Source: AC-51 sp963749895
GTDB taxonomy: Bacteria; Actinomycetota; UBA4738; HRBIN12
Reading direction: 5' to 3'
NCBI GenBank assembly: GCA_963749895.1
Contig: CAVVOG010000003.1
Span: forward strand, 558,001-622,000
Length of the DNA: 64,000 bases
Numbering within the stretch: the first letter of the stretch is position 1; the number at the start of each line of letters is the position of its first letter. The notes below the pieces were generated by a model. That model ran no database searches, had not been told where the DNA came from, and saw only the letters and a program-made list of their open reading frames with translations. The translations under genes and the position numbers were made by a program. Of the stretch, positions 32,095 to 40,832 are shown in pieces.

Positions 32095-34304
32095 CGGGCG
32101 GGTATCCGCGCGACGTGCCGCCCGTCCCGGGCGCCCTGGGCGTCGTCCTCGGTGTCGCCGGGGAGGAAGACCCGGAACGAGGCACCGCCACCGGCTCGTT
32201 CCTCTACCCAGGCGCGTCCGCCGTGGAGTTCCGCGAACCTCGCCACGAGCGACAGACCGATCCCTGTTCCGGGAGAGTGGGGGGAGGTCGTGGGTCCCTG
32301 GCGGAACGGTTCGAAGATCGCGGACCGGAGTTCCTCCGGCACGCCGGGGCCCTCGTCCTCCACCGCGATCAGGACCCCGCCGCGCTCCGGTGCGACGGTG
32401 AGCCAGATCCTCTTGTCGGTGGGCGTGTGCCGCGTCGCGTTGATCAACAGGTTCTCGACGATCCGTTCCACCTTCGCGGCGTCGACGGCGATCACGATGG
32501 GTTCGGCGCGCACGACGACCTCTCGACCTGCGAGCGCGTCCACGCCCTCCACCGTGTGTCGGGCCAGCGCGCCGACGTCGGTGGGCCGGTGCTGAGGCTC
32601 GACGATCCCACGGTTGAGACGGTCGATGTCGAGCAGATCCCTGAGCAACCGGTCCAGCTTCCGGGCGTTCGTCGCCAGCCGCAGGAGGAGGTCCCCTCGA
32701 TCCTCGTCGGCCATGTCAGGCGCACGCTCGAGCGTGAGCGAGAGGCCGAGGATCGACGTGAGTGGACTCCGAAGCTCGTGGGAGACGGCCGCGAGGAACG
32801 TGTTCTTCATATCGTCGAGCGCGCGGAGGCGATCGGCGGCTTCACGTTCGTGCCGCTCGGACTCCCGCAGGGCCTGCTCGGCCAGCTTGCGCTCGGTGAC
32901 GTCGGTCAGCACCCCTTCGGCCAGGACCCGGGTGCCCCGGACGTCGATCGTGGACTCCTCGTGGATCCAGACCTCCGAGCCGTCCCGACGACGCATCCGG
33001 TACTCCCTGTCGAACCTGCCGCCGGTTCGCTTGACCTCGTCCCATGCGGAGGCGATCCGATCTCGATCTCGAGGGTCGAGGCTGCGTGCCCACGTCTCCT
33101 CGTCGTCGAGCCACTCCTGCGGTGTGTAGCCGAGGAGACCGTGGATGCTGGGAGCGATCCATCGGTCGTAGAGGGTGTCGTCCTCCGTGTCGTAGTCGAT
33201 CCGGTAGGCGGTGACGGGGAGATGATCCAGCAGGGTTCGCCACCGGTGCTCGGCGTCGCGGAGCCGCTGTTCCGCGTCACGTCGCTCCGTCACATCGAAC
33301 AAGACCCCCTGGTAGGTCGGTGATGCATCGTCCGCGCCGGCCAACGGGTTCGCTTCGTCGCGGACCCAGACCCATCGCCCATCCGCGTGCCTGATCCGGT
33401 ACTCCTCGGCGAAGGAAGCGCGCCGCCGAACGGCGTCCTCCCATGCCTCTACCACGCCGTCGCGATCGTCGTGGTGGACGGCCTCCCACCACCAGTCGGG
33501 ATCGGCGAGGGCTGCTTCCCTCGTGATGCCCAGGAGTGCGTCGATCTGTGGACTGATGAAGGTCGCGGGGGTGCCGGCGGGTTCCTCCCCCCCGCCCCAC
33601 GTGTAGGTGACGGTGGGGACGCGTTCGACGATCCGTCGGTAGCGTTCCTCGCTCTCCCTCGCGCGTCGCTCCGCGTCCGTGCGTTCGGTGATGTCGAACA
33701 TGACGCCCTGTGCCAAGGTCGGCCGACCCCCGTGGTCGAACGCGACGTAGCGGGATTCGTCGCGGATCCACACGACACGGCCGTCGGCGGCGGTGACGCG
33801 GTACTCGAGGGCGAAGTCCTCCGCGGTCCGATCTGACTCGATCGACGCCGCCAGGGCGCGTTCGCGATCGTCGGGGTGAACGAAGCGGCTCCAGGTCTCG
33901 AAGTCGACGGCCCATTCCTCGGGGGTGTAGCCGAGGATCGCCTGGATCTGCGGGCTCACGTACCGGTGCGCGCGTGCGACGGGATCCCACGTGTAGGCGA
34001 TCGCGGGCACCTCCTCGACGAGCGCCCGATAGCTCGCCTCGGCTTCGAACCGATGCTGCCGCTCCACGGCGAAGCGCCGCTGGCGGACGATCGTGACCCC
34101 CCCGAGGGCGAGTACGAGGAGCACCGACAGGGCCAAGATCTCATCGGCGTGCTCGAACGAGGCGATCCATCGCTCGGCGCGGTCGTACGCGTCGAGCGCG
34201 ACGCCCACGCCGAAGACGACGGCCACGACCGCGAGCGCGACCAGGAGGTCGCGTCCGCCGATCGACCGCCGGGTTCGCACCTCGGGCGCCGGCTCGGACG
34301 TCAC
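32091..34304 (-). CDS. Membrane-bound PAS-domain sensor histidine kinase
   Basis: A 737-residue kinase. Two membrane helices near the N-terminus (VALAVVAVVFGVGVALDAY and ILALSVLLVLALGGVTIV) flank a short outer loop of about 18 residues. Three PAS/PAC units follow (each with a YRALVEEVP- or YRIRHADGRWVW-type block). The phospho-acceptor His is in FLAAVSHELRSPLTSILG; the ATPase has NLLINATRH, EDEGPGVP and GTGIGLSLVARF. It signals to an unidentified regulator, as none is adjacent. GTG 34304 is used because a longer frame would run into the E1-beta gene. It lies 56 nt after that gene and may share its message. Confidence 0.87.
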   Translation of the reverse strand: MTSEPAPEVRTRRSIGGRDLLVALAVVAVVFGVGVALDAYDRAERWIASFEHADEILALSVLLVLALGGVTIVRQRRFAVERQHRFEAEASYRALVEEVPAIAYTWDPVARAHRYVSPQIQAILGYTPEEWAVDFETWSRFVHPDDRERALAASIESDRTAEDFALEYRVTAADGRVVWIRDESRYVAFDHGGRPTLAQGVMFDITERTDAERRARESEERYRRIVERVPTVTYTWGGGEEPAGTPATFISPQIDALLGITREAALADPDWWWEAVHHDDRDGVVEAWEDAVRRRASFAEEYRIRHADGRWVWVRDEANPLAGADDASPTYQGVLFDVTERRDAEQRLRDAEHRWRTLLDHLPVTAYRIDYDTEDDTLYDRWIAPSIHGLLGYTPQEWLDDEETWARSLDPRDRDRIASAWDEVKRTGGRFDREYRMRRRDGSEVWIHEESTIDVRGTRVLAEGVLTDVTERKLAEQALRESERHEREAADRLRALDDMKNTFLAAVSHELRSPLTSILGLSLTLERAPDMADEDRGDLLLRLATNARKLDRLLRDLLDIDRLNRGIVEPQHRPTDVGALARHTVEGVDALAGREVVVRAEPIVIAVDAAKVERIVENLLINATRHTPTDKRIWLTVAPERGGVLIAVEDEGPGVPEELRSAIFEPFRQGPTTSPHSPGTGIGLSLVARFAELHGGRAWVEERAGGGASFRVFLPGDTEDDAQGARDGRHVARIPAR

Positions 34305-34360
34305 GTCCCGGTTATCGGTGCTGCCTGGCTCTGCCTGAACCGAGGCCGCATCCGCGGATC

Positions 34361-35350
34361 TCAGAACCGCGCGAGGTCTCGCATCGCGCGGTAGAGGTGG
34401 TCGGGCTGGGGCTCGACGAAGAAGTGCTCGAGCGGTGCCGCGTACGGCATCGCGGGGATGTCGGGACCACCGATGCGTACGATCGGTGCGTCGAGGTCGA
34501 ACATCGCCTCCTCCGCGATCGTCGCGGCGATCTCCGCCCCGGCCCCGTAGGTCCGGTTGTCCTCGTAGACGACCATCGCCCTCGACGTCCGCCGGACCGA
34601 CCCGAGGATCGTCGCCGTGTCCAGTGGCGCGAGGCTGCGAACGTCGACGACCTCGATCTCGACCCCCTCGTCGTGGGCGAGCCGCTCGGCTGCTTCGAGG
34701 CATCGGTGGACCTCGTACCCGTAGGTGACGACGGTCAGGTCGCGACCGGCGCGCTTCACGTCGGCCTCGCCGATCGCGATCCGGCCGGTGCCGTCGGGGA
34801 CCTCGCCAGCGATCGATCGGTAGCACTTCTTGTGCTCGAGGAACAGGACCGGATCGGGGTCGTGGATCGCGCTGCGAAGCAGGCCCGCCGCGTCCGCGGG
34901 GGTCGACGGCATCACCACCTTGAGCCCGGGCACGTGGGCGTAGAAGGCCTCGATCGACTGGGAGTGGTAAAGGGCGCCGTGGATCCCACCGCCGCAGGGG
35001 GTTCGGATCGTGAGGGGGCAGGTCCAGTCACCGGCGGTGCGGTAGCGCAGGCGCGCGGCTTCGGAGACGATCTGGTCGAACGCGGGGTGGATGAAGTCCG
35101 CGAACTCGATCTCGGCGATCGGAACCAGACCGTGCATCGCCATCCCGATCGCCACGCCGACGATCCCGGCCTCGGCCAGCGGTGTGTCGATCACACGCCG
35201 TTCGCCGAACGCCTCGAGGAACCCCTCGGTCGCCTTGAACACCCCGCCGCGGGCCCCGACGTCCTCACCGAGCAGCACGATCCGATCGTCCGCGGACATC
35301 TCGTCGCGGAGGGTGTCGCGGATCGCCGTGATGAGGTTCTTCTCGGTCAC
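34361..35350 (-). CDS. 2-oxoacid dehydrogenase E1 beta (branched-chain type)
   Basis: A 329-residue transketolase-like beta subunit. Motifs include LLGEDVGARGGVFKATEGF, DTPLAEAGIVGVAIGMA and IEFADFIHPAFDQIV, with the C-terminal transketolase domain (VVTYGYEVHRCLEAAE). It forms the alpha2-beta2 E1 with the upstream gene, decarboxylating a 2-oxoacid with thiamine diphosphate. Branched-chain 2-oxoacids are favoured by resemblance of the alpha partner. GTG 35350 overlaps the E1-alpha stop in GTGA. No E2 or E3 is adjacent, so the E2 at 42292 and the lpdA product are probably shared. Confidence 0.87.
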   Translation of the reverse strand: MTEKNLITAIRDTLRDEMSADDRIVLLGEDVGARGGVFKATEGFLEAFGERRVIDTPLAEAGIVGVAIGMAMHGLVPIAEIEFADFIHPAFDQIVSEAARLRYRTAGDWTCPLTIRTPCGGGIHGALYHSQSIEAFYAHVPGLKVVMPSTPADAAGLLRSAIHDPDPVLFLEHKKCYRSIAGEVPDGTGRIAIGEADVKRAGRDLTVVTYGYEVHRCLEAAERLAHDEGVEIEVVDVRSLAPLDTATILGSVRRTSRAMVVYEDNRTYGAGAEIAATIAEEAMFDLDAPIVRIGGPDIPAMPYAAPLEHFFVEPQPDHLYRAMRDLARF

Positions 35351-36357
35351 GCGTCCTCCTCGGCGAACACGTGCCGGGTGGCGGTCTCCGGCGCCGGGTC
35401 GGGCGCCGCCCAGGCCTCGTCGATCGCGGCGTCGACCTCGCGTCGGAGGTCGTCGTGGACCGACTGGACGCCGTCATGGTCGATCAGTCCGTGGTCGATC
35501 AGGTACGCGGTGAACCGGTCGATCGGATCGTGGTGCCGATGCTCGGCCACTTCCTTCTTCGAGCGGTACGTCTTGTCGTCGTCGTCGGACGTGTGCGGCA
35601 AGAAGCGATAGGTCTTGCACTCGATCAGCGTCGGGCCCTCGCCGGCGCGGGCGCGGTCGTGCGCGTCCCTCATGGCCGCGTAGCACGCCAGGACGTCGCT
35701 GCCGTCGACGACGACCCCGGGCATGCCGTAGCCCTCAGCCCGGATCGCGACGTCGCGCACGGCCATCTGCTTGGCCTGCGGCACGCTGATCGCGTACTCG
35801 TTGTTCTCGCAGACGAAGATCACCGGGACGCGGTGGATCCCGGCGAAGTTCATCCCCTCGTGCCAGTCGCCCTCGCTCGTAGCTCCTTCGCCGAACCAGC
35901 AGGCGACGACCCGATCCTCCCCGAGGTACGCCGCCGCATACGCCAACCCGGCGGCGTGGGGGATCTGCGTCGCGATCGGAGAGGAGTGGCTCACGATCCC
36001 CAAACGCCTGGCGCCCCAGTGGTTCGGCATCTGGCGCCCTGCGGAGGATGGATCGGTGACCTTCGAGAAGAGCCCCGCGAAGACCTCGGTCGGGGTCAGC
36101 CCGGCGCGCAGCACGACCGCGAGGTCTCGGTAGTAGGGGAGCCAGATGTCCCTACCGGGGCGCATCGGCCACGCGGTCCCCACCTGGCACCCCTCGTGCC
36201 CGCTCACGGGGACGACGAACGGCGCCCGTCCCATCCGGTTCTGACGCAGCTCGGCCTCGTCGATCAACCGGGCCAGGAGCATCGTCCGATGCATCCCCAG
36301 GAGGTCCTCGGGGGTCAGGGCGAGCGCTTCATGGAGGGCCTCGGTCACCTTGGGCAC
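35347..36357 (-). CDS. 2-oxoacid dehydrogenase E1 alpha (branched-chain type)
   Basis: A 336-residue thiamine diphosphate-dependent subunit. The cofactor motif runs from GEGATSEGDWHEGMNFA to NNEYAIS, and phosphorylation-loop-like residues are in RFLPHTSDDDD. The block GHEGCQVGTAW...PYYRDLAVVL...GRQMPNHWG resembles branched-chain oxoacid dehydrogenases more than pyruvate dehydrogenases. GTG 36357 has a GAGGAG site seven nt ahead, and a TAGACT -10 box lies at 36384-36389. The E1-beta gene overlaps its end by 4 nt. It is divergent from the copper locus. Confidence 0.87.
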   Translation of the reverse strand: MPKVTEALHEALALTPEDLLGMHRTMLLARLIDEAELRQNRMGRAPFVVPVSGHEGCQVGTAWPMRPGRDIWLPYYRDLAVVLRAGLTPTEVFAGLFSKVTDPSSAGRQMPNHWGARRLGIVSHSSPIATQIPHAAGLAYAAAYLGEDRVVACWFGEGATSEGDWHEGMNFAGIHRVPVIFVCENNEYAISVPQAKQMAVRDVAIRAEGYGMPGVVVDGSDVLACYAAMRDAHDRARAGEGPTLIECKTYRFLPHTSDDDDKTYRSKKEVAEHRHHDPIDRFTAYLIDHGLIDHDGVQSVHDDLRREVDAAIDEAWAAPDPAPETATRHVFAEEDA

Positions 36358-36383
36358 GCGCCGTCTCCTCGTCGGATGCCCCG

Positions 36384-36389
36384 AGTCTA
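36384..36389 (-). promoter_or_regulatory. -10 box of the E1 operon
   Basis: TAGACT on the minus strand, 26 nt before GTG 36357, leaving a leader of about 20 nt with the GAGGAG ribosome site. Confidence 0.5.
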
Positions 36390-36427
36390 CCGTCGGGTGA
36401 CGGGTCGCCCGGAGGCCCGGTCCGGAG

Positions 36428-36456
36428 TGGACAGTGATACCCCCTATGGGTATAGT
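36428..36456 (+). promoter_or_regulatory. Copper operon promoter with CsoR operator
   Basis: TGGACA at 36428-36433, a 17-bp spacer and TATAGT at 36451-36456 form a near-consensus promoter. The spacer holds the palindrome ATACCC-CCTAT-GGGTAT at 36437-36453, whose right arm overlaps the -10. CsoR bound there would block polymerase and release it on Cu(I) binding, as known for CsoR-copA systems; the csoR gene is the second of the operon. Confidence 0.75.
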
Positions 36457-36501
36457 CACGTGTGACGCGGGGATGACCCGACCACACGAGGAGGAGTCCT
36501 G

Positions 36502-36666
36502 ATGATCGACCCGGTGTGCGGTATGACGGTGGAGCCAGACACGGCGGCGGCCGCCTGGGAGCACGACGGCCGGACGTACTACTTCTGTTCGGTGGGGTGC
36601 ATGGAACGGTTCCGGGGGGATCCCGAGCACTTCCTGACGATGGACCCCTCCGAGCGATCGATGTGA
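36502..36666 (+). CDS. YHS-domain metal-binding protein
   Basis: A 54-residue protein consisting of a YHS domain: DPVCGMTVEP at the start and YYFCSVGCMERFRGDPEHF at the centre, giving three Cys that can coordinate soft metals. YHS domains accompany copper and heavy-metal ATPases, either fused or separate. ATG 36502 has a GAGGAGGAG site five nt ahead and follows the CsoR-controlled promoter. It ends 14 nt before the csoR start. A metal-chaperone or sensor role is inferred from context. Confidence 0.85.
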   Translation: MIDPVCGMTVEPDTAAAAWEHDGRTYYFCSVGCMERFRGDPEHFLTMDPSERSM

Positions 36667-36680
36667 CGGAGGACGCGACG

Positions 36681-36953
36681 ATGCACGGGTACGCGACGAA
36701 GAAGGACGACCTGCAGCTGCGGTTGCGCCGGATCGAGGGACAGGTGCGCGGCCTGCAACGGATGGTGGACGAGGACACGTACTGCATCGACGTCCTCACA
36801 CAGGTGAACTCCGTCGTCGCGGCCCTGCGTGCGGTGGGGATGGGGCTGCTCGACGACCACGTCCGTCACTGCGTCGCCGAAAGCATCGAGCAGGGAACGG
36901 GCGACGAGAAGATCGAAGAGCTGATGGCCGCCGTAGCGCGGTTCTCGAAGTAG
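36681..36953 (+). CDS. csoR: CsoR-family copper-sensing repressor
   Basis: A 90-residue four-helix regulator without a helix-turn-helix. The Cu(I) ligands Cys-His-Cys are seen as YCIDVLTQV, then DDHVRHCV (His and Cys four residues apart). The N-terminal RLRRIEGQVRGLQRMV is the DNA-binding surface of the family. It represses its own operon from the palindrome at 36437-36453 and probably acts also on the matching site at trxA. ATG 36681 has GGAGG 8 nt upstream; an in-frame GTG at 36663 is less likely. Confidence 0.92.
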   Translation: MHGYATKKDDLQLRLRRIEGQVRGLQRMVDEDTYCIDVLTQVNSVVAALRAVGMGLLDDHVRHCVAESIEQGTGDEKIEELMAAVARFSK

Positions 36954-36962
36954 GGATACGTG

Positions 36963-39214
36963 ATGGGCACGAGCACGGACCGGCGCGAGATCGTCCTCGA
37001 CATCGAGGGCATGACGTGCGCGTCATGCGTCCAGAAGGTCGAGAGGGCGCTCGGGACGGTCGACGGGGTCGAGGCCGCGGCCGTGAACCTCGCGACGCGC
37101 ACCGCGACCGTCCGCACCAGCGACGACGACCTGGGGCGGCTCGTCGGGGCGGTCGCCCAGGTGGGGTACGGGGCGCGACCGCATGCCGGTGATCGACCCG
37201 CCGACGAGGAGGAGCGCGCCTACCGCCGCCGTCTCGTCGTCGCCGCGCCGCTGACCGTGGCCGTGCTCGTCCTGACCTTCGTCGTGCCCTCGTGGCCACC
37301 GTCGATGTGGCTCGCCTGGGCGCTGGCCACCCCGGTGCAGTTCTGGGCCGGTTGGCCGTTCCTGCAGCACGCCTGGCGCGCGGCGCGTCACCGCACCACC
37401 ACGATGGACACGCTCGTCGCGCTCGGATCGCTGGCCGCCTACCTGTACAGCGCGTGGGCCGTGCTCGAGGCCGAGATCCTCACGTCGGAGCCGATGGCGG
37501 GGATGAGCGGGATGGGCGGTGGATCGGTCGAGCCCGTTCACCACTACTTCGACACCGGCGCGGTGATCATCACGCTGATCCTGCTCGGCAAGATGCTCGA
37601 AGCCCGGGCCCGCGCGACCGCGGGCGACGCCTCGCGGGCCCTGCTCGAGCGCGGGGCGAAGCGGGCCACGGTGCTCGACGTCGACGGCACCGAACGGACG
37701 GTGTCGATCGACGACGTGCGCCCCGGCATGAAGGTCGTGGTCCGCCCGGGCGAGAAGATCCCGGCCGACGGCGTCGTGAAGGAAGGCTCGTCGTGGGTCG
37801 ATCTGTCGCTGCTGACCGGGGAGTCGGTTCCGGTCGACGTGGGACCCGGCGACGAGGTCGTGGGTGCCTCGGTCAACGGCCACGGTCGGTTGGTCGTGTT
37901 CGTGACGAAGGTGGGCGCGAACACGAAGCTCGCCGAGATCGTCCGCCTTCTGCAGGCCGCGCAGGGCTCCAAGGCCCCCGTCCAGCGGCTCGCCGACCGG
38001 ATCTCATCGGTGTTCGTCCCGATCGTGCTGGCGATCGCGCTCGCCACCTTCGTGGGGTGGACCGTCCTCGCGGACGACGGGCCGGGGCAGGCGCTCTTGC
38101 ACGCGACCGCGGTGCTCCTGATCGCCTGCCCGTGCGCGCTCGGACTCGCGACGCCGGCCGCGATCATGGCCGGCACGGGACGTGCGGCGGAGCTCGGGGT
38201 TCTGTTCAAGGGTGGCGAGGTCTTCGAGACGGCCCGCTCGGCCGACGTGGTCCTGCTCGACAAGACCGGCACCGTCACGGAAGGCTCGATGACGCTCGCC
38301 GCGTGTCGTCGCGGTGAACGGGGCCACCGAGGACCAGGTGCTGGCCTGGGCCGCCGCCGCCGAGACGCGGCTCGGAGCACCCGATCGCTCGGGCGGTGAT
38401 CGACGGTGCCAGGGCCCGCGGGGTCGATGTCCCGGCGGCCACGGCGCACGCGGTGCAGCCGGGTGCGGGGGCCTCCGCGGTCGTCGACGGCGCCGAGGTT
38501 CGGGTGGGTCGTCCGGAGGGACTCCCGCCCGCGATGCTCGAGCTGGCCGACGGGCTCGCGAGGGCCGGCGACACCCCGTTCGCGGTCTGGCGCGACGACG
38601 TGCCCTTCGGTCTGGTCGCCGTGGCCGACACCCTGAAGCCCGGCGCGAGCGAGGCCGTGGGCCGCCTGGGTGCGATGGGCCTCGAGGTCGCGATGGTGAC
38701 GGGCGATCGGCGTACGACCGCCGAGGCGATCGCAGGGCGCGCCGGGATCGGCCGCGTCCTCGCCGAGGTCTTCCCCGAGGGGAAGGTCGAGGAGGTCCGG
38801 CGGCTCCAAGATCAGGGCCGCAAGGTCGTGTTCGTGGGCGACGGCCTCAACGACGCGCCGGCGCTCGCACGGGCGACCGTCGGCGTGGCGATGGGCACCG
38901 GCACCGACGTCGCGATGGCCGCGGCCGACGTGAACCTGCTCGGGGGCTCGCTGTCGTCGGTCGTCGACGCGCTGGGCCTCGCCCGCCGCACGTACCGGAT
39001 CATCCAGCAGAACCTCTTCTGGGCGTTCGTCTACAACGTCGTGATGATCCCGTTGGCGGTCTTCGGGGTCTTGAACCCGATGTGGGCGGCCGCGGCGATG
39101 GCGGCATCGAGCGTCACGGTCGTGCTGAACGCGCTGCGTCTGCGACGGTTCGGACGGAAGACCGTTCCCGCATCCGACGTTGTCACCCGTGAGACCGTCG
39201 CCGAGACTGCCTGA
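36963..39214 (+). pseudogene. copA: Copper-translocating P1B-type ATPase, frame interrupted twice
   Basis: The product would be about 750 residues. Part 1 (frame from ATG 36963) has the heavy-metal domain GMTCASC, the actuator TGES, the membrane CPC site (IACPCALGLATPA) and the phosphorylation site DKTGTVTEG. Between about 38295 and 38310 the reading moves by one base (continuing as VVAVNGATEDQVLAW), and between 38362 and 38375 by another, giving the N-domain motif SEHPIARAV. It then runs intact through GDGLNDAPAL and the last helices to 39214. Each shift equals one inserted base. All other conserved motifs are intact, which points to recent inactivation or sequence error. It should export Cu(I). 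It lies downstream of csoR. Confidence 0.8.
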
Positions 39215-39259
39215 CGGAGTCCCGAACCCGATCCCCAGGCGAGGAGAGGACGTGCCCGG

Positions 39260-40063
39260 ATGAGCGCCACGATGGAACACGTGATCGACGTCACCGACGA
39301 GACCTTCGAGTCGATCGTCGTCGAGGGGTCGAAGGAGCGCCCCGTCGTCGTCGACCTTTGGGCCGCCTGGTGCGGCCCGTGCCGAACCCTCGGGCCGATG
39401 CTGGAGAAGATCGCGGGAGAGCGCGGCGGCGGCTTCCTGCTCGCCAAGGTGGACGTGGACGCGAACGCGGTGGGCCAGGCGCTCCTGCAGGCCGTCCAGA
39501 GCCAGGGGATCCCCACGGTCGTCGCCTTCCGCGACGGTTCCCCGGTCAGCATGTTCATCGGAGCGTTGCCCGAGCAGGAACTGAACCGATTCGTCGACTC
39601 GGTCATGCCGACGGAGGCCGATCTGGAGGCCGACCACGCCGAGGCCGAGCTCGAGGCCGGGGATCTCGAGGGTGCCGAGGCGGGGTTCCGAGACGCCCTC
39701 GAGAAGGACCCGGAGAACAAGGACGCGGCCCTCGGGCTGGCGCGCGTGCTGCTGGAGCGGGGAGCGGTCGACGAGGCGCGTCCGCTGGCCACGAAGCACC
39801 TTCCCGACCCCGAGGCCGAGCGGATCCACGCGGAGATCGAGGTCCGGGAGTGGGCGTCCGAGCCGGATGCCGGTCCCCTTGGCTCGGCGAAGCGCCTGGC
39901 GGCGTCGGGGGCGTGGCGGGAGGCTCTCGACGCGATGGTCGCGATGCTCAACGACGACCGCGACGTGGCGCGTCAAGCGATGATCACCGTCTTCGCGGTG
40001 CTCGGCGACGAAGATGAGTTGGTCGGCGAGTACCGACGCAAGCTGGCCGCCGCGCTGTTCTGA
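39260..40063 (+). CDS. Thioredoxin with TPR-like C-terminal domain (CnoX/YbbN type)
   Basis: A 267-residue protein. Residues 1-110 are a thioredoxin fold with WCGPC (LWAAWCGPCRTL) and cis-Pro in GIPTVVAFRDG. Residues 115-267 form helical tetratricopeptide-like repeats (EAELEAGDLEGAEAGFRDALEKDPENKDAALGLARVLLERG). The layout is that of CnoX/YbbN chaperedoxins, though these often lack one Cys; here both are present. ATG 39260 is 45 nt downstream of copA with GAGGAGAGG further ahead. Protection of thiols during copper stress is an inference from position. Confidence 0.87.
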   Translation: MSATMEHVIDVTDETFESIVVEGSKERPVVVDLWAAWCGPCRTLGPMLEKIAGERGGGFLLAKVDVDANAVGQALLQAVQSQGIPTVVAFRDGSPVSMFIGALPEQELNRFVDSVMPTEADLEADHAEAELEAGDLEGAEAGFRDALEKDPENKDAALGLARVLLERGAVDEARPLATKHLPDPEAERIHAEIEVREWASEPDAGPLGSAKRLAASGAWREALDAMVAMLNDDRDVARQAMITVFAVLGDEDELVGEYRRKLAAALF

Positions 40064-40072
40064 GCGCGGCGG

Positions 40073-40816
40073 ATGAGTCACGTCCACGACCGTCTCCGCG
40101 AGTGGTGGGACGCCGACGCGTCCACGTACGACGCGTCGGCCGGTCACGCGATGTCCGACCCGGTCGAGGCCGCCGCATGGCGCGCGGTGCTCTCGCGGGC
40201 CCTCCCACCGGCGCCCGCCCGGGTCCTCGACGTGGGGGCCGGTACCGGCGCACTCGCGCTGCTCGCCGCCGAGCTCGGCTACGAGGTGACGGCGATCGAC
40301 CTGTCGGAGGGGATGCTCGCGAAGGCACGAACGAAGGCCGACGCGTCGGGTCATGACGTGACGTTCGTCCACGGTGCGGCCGAGGAGCCGCCGGAAGGAC
40401 CGTTCGACGCGGTGATCGAACGGCACGTGAGCTGGACGCTGCCCGACCCCGTCTCGGCGCTGCGCGCCTGGCGAACGGTCACGGTGCCCGGAGGCCGGCT
40501 CGTGCTGTTCGAGGGCTCATGGGCGGGGGAGGGGCCGTGGGTCGAGGCGAAGGACGCGATCGCCCGGTGGATCGAGCGTCTCCGCGGGATCGAGGACGAC
40601 CATCACGCCCCCTATCCGGACGAGGTCCTCGCGGCGCTCCCGCTCCGCCGCACGACGTCGCCGGCTCCGTTCGTCGAGGCCGTGCGGACGGCTGGATGGT
40701 CACGCGTGCGGATCGCGCGCCTGCGCGACGTGGAGTGGGCGGTCGAGTCGCGGCAAGGGTGGCCTCTCGGGTGGCTCACCCACCGTCCTCGCTACGCGAT
40801 CGTCGCCGAGGCGTGA
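40073..40816 (+). CDS. Class I SAM-dependent methyltransferase
   Basis: A 247-residue methyltransferase. Motif I is VLDVGAGTGALALLA, motif II includes VTAIDLSEGML, and IERHVSWTLPDPVSALRAWRTVTVPGGRLVLFE covers the remaining core. The N-terminal WWDADASTYDASAGH is often seen in methyltransferases acting on small molecules, including arsenite or menaquinone relatives, but nothing fixes the substrate. It starts 9 nt after the TPR-thioredoxin gene and probably ends the copper operon transcript. Convergent with the next methyltransferase, 16 nt apart. Confidence 0.82.
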   Translation: MSHVHDRLREWWDADASTYDASAGHAMSDPVEAAAWRAVLSRALPPAPARVLDVGAGTGALALLAAELGYEVTAIDLSEGMLAKARTKADASGHDVTFVHGAAEEPPEGPFDAVIERHVSWTLPDPVSALRAWRTVTVPGGRLVLFEGSWAGEGPWVEAKDAIARWIERLRGIEDDHHAPYPDEVLAALPLRRTTSPAPFVEAVRTAGWSRVRIARLRDVEWAVESRQGWPLGWLTHRPRYAIVAEA

Positions 40817-40832
40817 GCGACCGGGTGGATCG

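Noticed and set aside
36663..36680. GTG 36663 as csoR start
   Set aside because: ATG 36681 has a well-placed GGAGG; the GTG would overlap the YHS gene stop and adds residues not typical of the family.
37544..40426. 960-codon open frame antisense to copA and the TPR-thioredoxin
   Set aside because: No domain or start signal; composition is that of a GC-driven shadow, while the plus strand has clear motifs.
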